Shown: positions 17,918 through 25,260 of the stretch, piece by piece | How positions within the stretch are numbered: the first letter of the stretch is position 1 | How the letters are laid out: every line of letters starts with the position of its first letter | Source of the DNA: an uncultured Syntrophobacterales bacterium | GTDB lineage: Bacteria > Desulfobacterota > Syntrophia > Syntrophales > UBA5619 | Assembly (NCBI GenBank): GCA_903928915.1 | Contig: CAIYSL010000033.1 | Location: 115,673-179,672, forward strand | DNA: 64,000 nt | Direction of reading: 5' to 3' | Made by a program: the position numbers and the translations under genes | The notes under the pieces: model-generated | Told to the model about the DNA's origin: nothing | Seen by the model: the letters and a program-made list of their open reading frames with translations, nothing else | Databases searched by the model: none

Positions 17918-18790
17918 TCAGGTGGATGCGACGCGTCTGTGCAACAATTCTTCTACTCGAGCCAGTTTGTCGGAGGCAACAAATAGATAGTTCCGTTCTC
18001 TTGTATGCGTATCAGCTGTAATATGCACCATGTTAATCAATCCTTTTTGAGTGATCCAATAGAAATGATAACCAAGAGGCTCCAGAATCTTCTCGATGTT
18101 ATTGCCTATCTCATCAGTCAGAACCTCGGCAAAAATAATCGGTTTGTCTCGTTTGAGAGTATCTGTCGCTCCTCTTAGCGCTGCCGCCTCATTGCCCTCC
18201 GTATCGATTTTGACAAGATCTATAGCAGGAATCTTCTTCAACGCAACGAAGTCATCAACCGTAGTTGCTTCGACGTTTATCATCTCATATTCTGTCTCTG
18301 TTTGAATCACAAGAGACGCCGCCGATGGGACTGCGCCCAATGGCACATACATGGCAACAGATCCGTTACGGTCAGTTACTGCGCTCGGAATACATTCGAT
18401 GCCATCCATGCGATTAATGGCACTATTCTTCCGTAAATGCTCAAAAACACGAGGAACTGGCTCGAATGCGAATACCCTTGACTTCGGGTTTATCGAACTT
18501 GCTAACAATGAATATATGCCGATGTTCGCGCCAATATCGAAAACACAAGCTGATACGGAAGCGAAATGCATGAAAACTTCAATTGTCTCGGGTTCAAATG
18601 CCTTGATACCACGCCAAAATAGAACTGTGGAAATATAATCTTCGCTATTGCTATCCAATTGAAGGCGCATTCCTTGGGGGAGTGTTATCGTAACAATGCC
18701 CGTGACTGGTATCCTTCTCAGCCAATCCAGGGGAATCACTTGGGAAAATATTCTTACGAGATTCAGCAATAGCATGTATGCATGCTTCAT
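17918..18790 (-). CDS. FkbM family methyltransferase
   Basis: A 290-residue FkbM-type SAM methyltransferase. The family core is VFDIGANIGIYSLLA (SAM binding), FAFEPVPRVFEHL, VDLVKIDTEGNEAAALRGA and the downstream FAEVL strand. FkbM enzymes in polysaccharide operons O-methylate sugars. The gene lies 10 bases after the next glycosyltransferase gene upstream. Composition is AT-richer than the window average. Confidence 0.9.
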   Translation of the reverse strand: MKHAYMLLLNLVRIFSQVIPLDWLRRIPVTGIVTITLPQGMRLQLDSNSEDYISTVLFWRGIKAFEPETIEVFMHFASVSACVFDIGANIGIYSLLASSINPKSRVFAFEPVPRVFEHLRKNSAINRMDGIECIPSAVTDRNGSVAMYVPLGAVPSAASLVIQTETEYEMINVEATTVDDFVALKKIPAIDLVKIDTEGNEAAALRGATDTLKRDKPIIFAEVLTDEIGNNIEKILEPLGYHFYWITQKGLINMVHITADTHTRERNYLFVASDKLARVEELLHRRVAST

Positions 18791-18800
18791 TCATTTCCCC

Positions 18801-20018
18801 TCACATTCTAGATAACCTTACCTTATCGAATTCTTGGTCATAGATAGCTTCTATGCGTGGGGCGATATTCTCCATGTCGAACTCACGGACAACGAGCTCC
18901 CGCGCCCAGTGACCGTATTCCTTGCGGGTGTCTGCATCCTCCAGCAATCGCAGCACCGCCCGTGCAAATGCATCGGGTTTGTCGGCAATAAACATTTCTC
19001 GCCCGCTAACAACCGGTATACCTTCGGCTCCGACGCTTGTCGAGACGATTGCCTTGCCCATGGCCATTGCCTCCAGAACCTTGTTCTTCACCCCGGTTCC
19101 TATTCTCAGGGGGCAAACAAACACGGTGGCGTCACCTATAGTGCGGCGGTAGTCTTCAACAAAGCCCGTCAATACGACATTCGATTTTTGCCTCGCAATC
19201 GTGGCAAGCTTGGGTGATACATTCTTCCCGACAATGTACAGAAGAACAGCCGGATTTGCATGCACGATGAGCGGCAATATGCGAGAGCAAAAGAATATCA
19301 TGGCATCATTATTTGGTACGTAGCTCATGTCGCCCGAAAAGACCAACCGATTTGGCAATTCTTTAGTAAACCCGGGCCGATAATAGTCATGGTCTACCGC
19401 TATGGTCGCTATTTCTATTGGCAGCTGTGGATGCTTCTTGTGCAAATAGGCTCGGTCGACCGAACTCACCAGCAGGCAACGATCAAATCGGCTGTACAGA
19501 GAAGGCTCATAGTTCACTGTCTTGAGCCAGTCAATGAAGGAAAGAACTCTGTTTCGTAAACCCGTGGGCATCATCCACTGCTGTAGATAGTTTCGGGAAA
19601 CCGAATCTATGCCGTCCAGTATCTTTACAGCCCCGCGACGATCGAATGTGTATTGAGCCATGGCAAGAGTGCTGGTGTGTATCACATCAAACCGATGCGC
19701 GTTCAGCAACGAGTCAATTTCCCTCGTCATCTCGGCCGATACGAAATACTTCCCCGCAAAATAAGGCCTGCTCTCGAATAAATTGAAGAGACGATGTCTG
19801 AAACCGTGCCTGCCGTTAAGAACGACGGTCCGAATATTTCGGCAGTACCTTTCTAGCTCGGGAATGTACCGTAGCTCTTCCGGTGATCCAATGAATGAGA
19901 GAAGCCATATCTCATGTCTTGTCCCCAGATACTTCAATAGATGATAGGTCCGTATTCTGTCTCCGCCGCTGGGCGGAAAGGGCAATAACGGCGTGAGGAA
20001 GAGTATCTTCATGGCCAT
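18801..20018 (-). CDS. Glycosyltransferase, GT4-like
   Basis: A 405-residue GT-B protein. The start FLTPLLPFPPSGGDRIRTYHL and the C-terminal RIGTGVKNKVLEAMAMGKAIVST pattern match the GT4 subgroup often found in exosortase/PEP-CTERM-type and capsule clusters. FSGDMSYVPNNDA is also typical of it. A second in-frame ATG (two codons on) is equally plausible as the start. It likely transfers a hexose to the lipid-linked glycan; the acceptor is unknown. Confidence 0.88.
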   Translation of the reverse strand: MAMKILFLTPLLPFPPSGGDRIRTYHLLKYLGTRHEIWLLSFIGSPEELRYIPELERYCRNIRTVVLNGRHGFRHRLFNLFESRPYFAGKYFVSAEMTREIDSLLNAHRFDVIHTSTLAMAQYTFDRRGAVKILDGIDSVSRNYLQQWMMPTGLRNRVLSFIDWLKTVNYEPSLYSRFDRCLLVSSVDRAYLHKKHPQLPIEIATIAVDHDYYRPGFTKELPNRLVFSGDMSYVPNNDAMIFFCSRILPLIVHANPAVLLYIVGKNVSPKLATIARQKSNVVLTGFVEDYRRTIGDATVFVCPLRIGTGVKNKVLEAMAMGKAIVSTSVGAEGIPVVSGREMFIADKPDAFARAVLRLLEDADTRKEYGHWARELVVREFDMENIAPRIEAIYDQEFDKVRLSRM

Positions 20019-20123
20019 TTACCGTTCGGAAGGTCGGAAGTAAATAAACCCTCTCTTTCTGTTAGAGATCTGTCGATCTTAAAGAATCATTGGTCAGCGA
20101 AGGCGGAATCGGATGCGAGAAGG

Positions 20124-21536
20124 TCACGCAGCATTACGTCTTCCGAGCGCGGCAAGAATACTGCGTTTGATATCTCGATAATAACCCCCTACGTCTTCAT
20201 TCCTGATGACAAACATTTCTTTCAAGGTAGCCTGCGAGAGATTCTTATACACCCAAATAAGATATACAGCACTGGTCGTGTACGCTATCGTAGATGCCAC
20301 CGAGGCGCCCGATATGCCAAATCTTGGAATAAGGATCAGGTCAAGAATAACGGTAACCGCGCATGAGACTCCCGAAGCGATCGTTTGCTGCCGCGGCTTA
20401 GATTGACCAACGAGTATAACTCCCAGCATGTCGGACAAGGCTAGAGATATGATGCCCGGCAGCAAGAGCAGTGCTGGTCTGAATGCTTCGATGTATTTGC
20501 TGCTGTAAAAAAGCAGAATCAGCGGGTTCATACAGACGGCCAATATCAGTGTGGACATGACCAGCAGGAAAGTAATCTGCCGGATGGATATCGTAGTAAT
20601 ACGCAAACTTTCCGTGGTCTGCGCCCGCACCGACAGCGAAAAGGCAACTCGGGTAAACACGGTTGGAATGGTGAGAACAAATTCGCAAAGCCCAACGGCG
20701 ACGGTATATATTCCAAGGCTGTAATTCCCCCTGAAGTATGCGAGGATGTACGAATCGAGTCTTCTGTTCAGCTGGAGAAAGATGCTGTGCCAGAACAGTT
20801 TGACACCAAAACTAGACTGTTCTTTGAGTATGTCTCGGTTAAAACGGAAACTCAGAGGGATATGTCTATTCAGGCAGTGATACAGATACAAGACTTCTGC
20901 TGTCCAGGAACAGAGGAAGAAAAAGAGAGCAATGAACGGGGTCAATCGATAGAGGGAGCTGACCAACACAATTGTGCAGAGGAATATCAGGTTATTGAGA
21001 AACCGCCCGTAGGAGATTTTCTTTATGATTCCGATTCCGAGAAGTATCGAGGAAAGACTGCCCCACACTAATTGTAAAGGAACAAGAAGAAACGAAGAAT
21101 AGTAGACGTGCGTTGATATGCCCTGGTGTACAAGATTCAATATCGGCCCTTGAAAAGCATAATAGACTATCCCGACAACAACCGTTACGGATGCAACGTA
21201 GGTCATCAGGCATCCCAGGACTTCTTCTTTATCGTATTTTGCCTTCCCAATGAGTGCTGCTGATGCCTCTCCGAATCCCAGTGCGGTGAAAATAATAAAG
21301 AATCCGGGAATGAGTAATGCCAGCGCATATTCGCCTCGCCCGGCTGGACCGAGCATTCTCGCTACGATTATCCCTATTAACGTACGGACCAGTATTGTGG
21401 CTATTTCAATGAGCGAAGTGACGATTATGTTTGAACGATATGTTCTACCTTGATCCGTCAAGGACATACGTTTCCCATTGGAGGAATTCTCTGAGCTGTC
21501 AAGCGACTCGGTCATTGCATCTGCTGGAGTTTGCAT
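20124..21536 (-). CDS. Wzx-like oligosaccharide flippase (MATE/MOP superfamily)
   Basis: A 470-residue membrane protein with about 12-14 hydrophobic helices after a hydrophilic N-terminal tail of ~35 residues. ARMLGPAGRGEYALALLIP is the typical polysaccharide-flippase motif, and the C-terminal half has RFGISGASVASTIAY. It moves undecaprenyl-linked repeat units across the inner membrane. Its start region overlaps the end of the methyltransferase gene by 25 bases. An internal ATG at codon 24 could give a shorter protein without most of the tail. Confidence 0.87.
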   Translation of the reverse strand: MQTPADAMTESLDSSENSSNGKRMSLTDQGRTYRSNIIVTSLIEIATILVRTLIGIIVARMLGPAGRGEYALALLIPGFFIIFTALGFGEASAALIGKAKYDKEEVLGCLMTYVASVTVVVGIVYYAFQGPILNLVHQGISTHVYYSSFLLVPLQLVWGSLSSILLGIGIIKKISYGRFLNNLIFLCTIVLVSSLYRLTPFIALFFFLCSWTAEVLYLYHCLNRHIPLSFRFNRDILKEQSSFGVKLFWHSIFLQLNRRLDSYILAYFRGNYSLGIYTVAVGLCEFVLTIPTVFTRVAFSLSVRAQTTESLRITTISIRQITFLLVMSTLILAVCMNPLILLFYSSKYIEAFRPALLLLPGIISLALSDMLGVILVGQSKPRQQTIASGVSCAVTVILDLILIPRFGISGASVASTIAYTTSAVYLIWVYKNLSQATLKEMFVIRNEDVGGYYRDIKRSILAALGRRNAA

Positions 21537-22204
21537 TCCAGCACAATGTTGAATCCAAAATGATTAACCGGAAAAAGGGATGAAGAAGAAAAAGGGACTT
21601 TGAATGATGATATAAAATTATACCAGTATCCCGTGAGCCTTTCAACCGAATAGCCGCATGCTTTCAGCATCCTCTTAAATTCCCAGGTGTTGTAAACATG
21701 TACATGATTCGGATGCCACGCCGTCCAACGCTCCCCTCGCAGCAACACTTCTCTGATGTAGTAGTCCTTAAGGCCAACGGGGGACATTCTGTTAGGAGTT
21801 GAAACAAGCAATACACCCGCGGGAGATAGCAGCTTTCTCAAATTCTGAAGAAATGATCTTGCACTGGCAACGTCCATGTGCTCAATTATTTCAAGGGCAA
21901 GTATCATGTTGAACTGCCCTTCCTCCATGCTCGCAACAATATTCCTCGCATCCCCGATGCGAACAGTTGCCTTCAATTGCTTCAACTGAGCTTCGTGCGC
22001 CGACTCCCCATCAACGGCGGTCACGATCCAACCATTTTCGATTAGCACTTTCGTAAACCACCCCGGACCGGATCCCACATCGAGCGCCTGCCCCTCGGGC
22101 CTGTAGCGGTGAATTATCCCCCCTATGACTTTCGATCTTCCCGCTTCAAACAGCACATCGCTGTATTTATGTATGTTTACGTATTCAGCGCTTCTGCTTA
22201 CCAA
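21512..22204 (-). CDS. Class I SAM-dependent methyltransferase
   Basis: A 230-residue methyltransferase: ALDVGSGPGWFTKVLI is motif I, VTAVDGE motif II and LALEIIEHMD the post-II acidic stretch, resembling UbiG-type enzymes. A TPNRMSPVG segment follows as in glycan methyltransferases. It begins one base after the GT2 gene's stop and runs 25 bases into the flippase gene, so it is inside the operon. Substrate not determinable. Confidence 0.85.
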   Translation of the reverse strand: MVSRSAEYVNIHKYSDVLFEAGRSKVIGGIIHRYRPEGQALDVGSGPGWFTKVLIENGWIVTAVDGESAHEAQLKQLKATVRIGDARNIVASMEEGQFNMILALEIIEHMDVASARSFLQNLRKLLSPAGVLLVSTPNRMSPVGLKDYYIREVLLRGERWTAWHPNHVHVYNTWEFKRMLKACGYSVERLTGYWYNFISSFKVPFSSSSLFPVNHFGFNIVLECKLQQMQ

Positions 22205-22205
22205 T

Positions 22206-23204
22206 TTATCTCACTTCTATGGTGTCGTTTCTGCCTATTATCTTGCCATTTTCATAAACAATCCTGTACGGCGATCTCGCGGCGAGGTCAGCAATGGCAT
22301 CGGGAAGAATGCCTTCGTATCTGACAAGCTGCTTGCAGTACAGGTTCATGTAGTGCTTCTCTGCGCTGAGGATATCGGGGAATCCCCACTCTTTTGTTAC
22401 ACACCGGTCAATAAATGCATCCAAAGACAAATTCTTTTCTTCGCGCACCCTGGCAAGCCACCGCGCAAAGAAGCGCCCTATGAGATGTTTCCTCGCCGTC
22501 TTAACGTTCAGATGGAAGCCCATGGGTTTTTCGTACATAAGTATTTTATGGACCAACGGTATCTTAGGCGCATCAAAAAGAATGTCATAGGAATCCGGCT
22601 CCAGCTCGTTTATTTCCACCGATTTCCAGTCAGGCCGGGTGTCCTTTCTGACAACCCGATGGACGGGCACGTAATACAAATTCCTAGAATATGTGTAGGT
22701 TTCAATGTCTTGACGGATGCGCATATAAGGATTCTGATGATACATATCGCCCGTCACTTCAATCAGCGTTGGGTTAATGTAATAATGCTTTCGGGGGTCG
22801 AGTGAATACAGGTAATGCCGGAATTCCTCGAAGCCGCCGTTCCGTATGGCGACAAAATCGGCATCCCATTTCAGAACCCAGCGATAACTGGCAGCGCACA
22901 GCCCCAAGTTTCCGCTCACCCACCAGTTGTTTCCTTGATAGCGAAGAAGTTTTATTTTCGGACATTGTGTGGCGAGCCTTGTGGCTATCTCCCAAGAACC
23001 ATCTGTTGAATAGGAGTCAACTACGACGATCTCATCAACTAAATCAGCTATTGACCTGATCGAGGGCTCGACATAGGCAGCTTCGTTCCAGACTCTGAAG
23101 AGAGCGCTGATCCCCTGCGGCCTTTCCGTGGGTTTCGCCCCGAAGAAATCGATTTTTTGCGCAATAACCTTGAGAACCCGCTTCACCGGGTGAGGCTTCA
23201 TCAT
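22206..23204 (-). CDS. Glycosyltransferase family 2-like protein
   Basis: A 332-residue GT-A protein. ALFRVWNEAAYVEPSIRS and EIVVVDSYSTDGSWEIA are the nucleotide-binding strands, and WDADF is the metal-binding DxD-type motif. The C-terminal half is unusual (PVHRVVRKD, KPMGFHLNVKTARKHL), so the acceptor specificity is likely narrow. It is the first gene after a 320-base non-coding stretch and may be transcribed from its own promoter as well as from the main operon promoter. Confidence 0.82.
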   Translation of the reverse strand: MMKPHPVKRVLKVIAQKIDFFGAKPTERPQGISALFRVWNEAAYVEPSIRSIADLVDEIVVVDSYSTDGSWEIATRLATQCPKIKLLRYQGNNWWVSGNLGLCAASYRWVLKWDADFVAIRNGGFEEFRHYLYSLDPRKHYYINPTLIEVTGDMYHQNPYMRIRQDIETYTYSRNLYYVPVHRVVRKDTRPDWKSVEINELEPDSYDILFDAPKIPLVHKILMYEKPMGFHLNVKTARKHLIGRFFARWLARVREEKNLSLDAFIDRCVTKEWGFPDILSAEKHYMNLYCKQLVRYEGILPDAIADLAARSPYRIVYENGKIIGRNDTIEVR

Positions 23205-23525
23205 GATCGATTCATCTCTCCGATCCGATTATAAGGAGCTGGCAGGAAAGAATTGTATGCTCCTGATGCGATTGTGGCTATGTCCCATCTGCTGGGAGGA
23301 GGGCATGGGGCTTCACACCCACACCCGGTAACATCGATGTTCATGAGCGAAGCATATTGGAGAAATAGCTCCGCTCCGTGGATTACCGGTGGGGCGATAA
23401 TCCGGAAATTTATTTTGGTTATCAATCGTTATTGTCACAATTCAACAAACTGCGCGCAGAACAAAGGGGACCGCAAATCGCAGGATGTACTGCGCTTCGA
23501 CAATCACTCTACACTCTTCTCGTAT
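23205..23525. other. Non-coding interval inside the exopolysaccharide operon
   Basis: 321 bases between the O-antigen-ligase-like gene and the GT2 gene, at the border between GC-rich and AT-richer parts of the operon. Short open frames here have no recognisable features and lack good ribosome sites. I saw no clear promoter or terminator hairpin. It may be a junction left by insertion of the glycan block. Confidence 0.5.
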
Positions 23526-24944
23526 TCATATCGGTTCCCTGAGTCTTTTCCGCATGACCAACGTATCCCCTGCTGCAAGGGGCTCTATCTGGGGGATCAT
23601 GATTACAACAGCCGTGAGGAACCAGAAGGGCTCCATAATGCGGACGATGATGAAGGTGTTGGCCCCGATCGCGTGGGTGAGCATGGCAAAATAGCCAGCC
23701 ATGAACCCCGTGGAGATTCCCAGATAAAACGGATCGTCGCCGTACCGCCTCCGGGTCATCAGTGCGTTTCGGTAAACGGCAACGAGGAGGGCGGCAAAAG
23801 AAATGAACCCTATCAACCCTGTTTCCGCCAGGACGCGCGGGTATTGCGCGTCAAGAAACGTGTACCCCGTAATGCCATATCCCAGGAGAGGTTCCTGGAG
23901 AAAATCCCGTTCTAGAACATTCCTCCACGACTGCAGGCGGGCGGATGTGGAGGTATCGATCCGCATCCCCCCCACTTTCAATTGCCCCTGCTCGACCGGT
24001 TGGGCAAAGGTGAACATGATCCGCGCCTTGACCCCCGGGGGGACCAAAAAGGCGGTAACGGATATGACGAAGATCAACGGCACGATGATGACCAGCTTCC
24101 GCTTGGTGAAATAGATGAGGGCCGCCAGCATCGGGATCAGAGCGAGCCAGGAGCTCCGGGAGAGGGTCGCCGCCAAGGTTATCAGGATGAGAAAAACTAA
24201 TACGCCGAAAAGCATCTTAACCTTGGTTGTCCCGTAATTACTGGTCCAAAGCCCCACGACCAGGGAAAGGATGAGCACCAGATAGCCGCCCAGAGTATTC
24301 GGCTCGCCCGTCTTTCCTTCAAAGGGCGCCGAGACGCGTGCGCCAGAAGGAATCTGCGCGATCGCAACAAGACAGACGATCATGCAGACGATCAGCATCG
24401 TCAATACATAGCGCTCCATCTGCTTTTTTTCCTTCAAGTAGTTCACGGCCATGAAATAGACGATAAAATACTCGAAGTACTTCAGGACGAACATGATCCC
24501 CGCAACGCCCTTCACCCGCTCCATCATGTACCCGAGCAGCGTCGAAACGAGGCAGGCAATAAAATAGTAGGCGATGTACCGGTTGAGCGGCGTCTTGAGG
24601 AAGAGCCCCCGCTCTTTGTTGATGGCGGTGCTGAGGAACCAGCTGAATCCGATGACGACCAGGAGAAAGTCATCCAAGCGGAGCGTGACGCCCCGTCCGC
24701 GGACGCTCTCCCCGGTCGCCTCACCCACACCGAACTGGGGCCCCAGGAGCATGGCGCAGAGAAGGACATACAGGCCGATCTCAGGGTTTACGAAGCAGAT
24801 CACGGCCAGGATGACCCCGCCGACCAGCAGCACTGCCACCCCGGGGGTTATATGTGCAACGAACATCCCCCCCAGCACGGTCAGGATGATGAGCGCTAAA
24901 AACGGTAAAAGGATCCTGGTGTCCAGTGCGGTCTTTTGCAGCAT
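23526..24944 (-). CDS. O-antigen ligase/polymerase-like (Wzy/WaaL) membrane protein
   Basis: A 472-residue polytopic protein with about 11-12 membrane helices and a large periplasmic loop. Near the loop, LSRSSWLALIPM is the family's conserved R-containing helix end; the periplasmic part has GYGITGYTFLDAQYPRVLAETGLIG (given in two halves: GYGITGYTF and ARVLAE-like PRVLAETGLIG), which fits the O-antigen_lig family. It polymerises repeat units or ligates glycan to an acceptor in the periplasm. Operon context favours polymerase. Confidence 0.82.
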   Translation of the reverse strand: MLQKTALDTRILLPFLALIILTVLGGMFVAHITPGVAVLLVGGVILAVICFVNPEIGLYVLLCAMLLGPQFGVGEATGESVRGRGVTLRLDDFLLVVIGFSWFLSTAINKERGLFLKTPLNRYIAYYFIACLVSTLLGYMMERVKGVAGIMFVLKYFEYFIVYFMAVNYLKEKKQMERYVLTMLIVCMIVCLVAIAQIPSGARVSAPFEGKTGEPNTLGGYLVLILSLVVGLWTSNYGTTKVKMLFGVLVFLILITLAATLSRSSWLALIPMLAALIYFTKRKLVIIVPLIFVISVTAFLVPPGVKARIMFTFAQPVEQGQLKVGGMRIDTSTSARLQSWRNVLERDFLQEPLLGYGITGYTFLDAQYPRVLAETGLIGFISFAALLVAVYRNALMTRRRYGDDPFYLGISTGFMAGYFAMLTHAIGANTFIIVRIMEPFWFLTAVVIMIPQIEPLAAGDTLVMRKRLREPI

Positions 24945-24963
24945 GCCGGCTTTTCTTATCCCA

Positions 24964-25248
24964 TCACTTTGATTGTCGGTCGAAAAATTTCCGTTTGAGC
25001 TGCTCCAGCTTGTCCGGGTCGATCTCCTTCATCTTTTCCTTCAGCCGGTCTACCGCATGCCGATCCAGGTTCTGCGGAACGTACTGGCTGTCCAGCACAT
25101 CGGCGTTCTTCTCGAGGAGATTGATCAACCCGCCACCGAGTCCAAGGAGCGCTCCGACGACGATGACCACGAACGATATGATAAGAAACCAGACGAGCAT
25201 TCGCCTGGAGCTGCGGAATTTCCTTGTGCTGTGCCGGTGGCGACTCAT
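24964..25248 (-). CDS. Small single-pass membrane protein of the exopolysaccharide operon
   Basis: A 94-residue protein: a basic N-terminal 16 residues, one membrane helix (about residues 17-42, ending in GLGGGLINLL), then a charged, helical periplasmic tail (DRHAVDRLKEKMKEIDPDK). I do not recognise a family. It lies 12 bases after the Wzc-like gene and 19 before the ligase/polymerase gene, so it is tightly inside the operon and may be an accessory of the kinase or polymerase. Confidence 0.6.
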   Translation of the reverse strand: MSRHRHSTRKFRSSRRMLVWFLIISFVVIVVGALLGLGGGLINLLEKNADVLDSQYVPQNLDRHAVDRLKEKMKEIDPDKLEQLKRKFFDRQSK

Positions 25249-25260
25249 AGGACAGTCATG

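Noticed and set aside
23201..23425. 74-residue open frame on the minus strand
   Set aside because: No ribosome site, no motif, and it overlaps the GT2 start; treated as non-coding.
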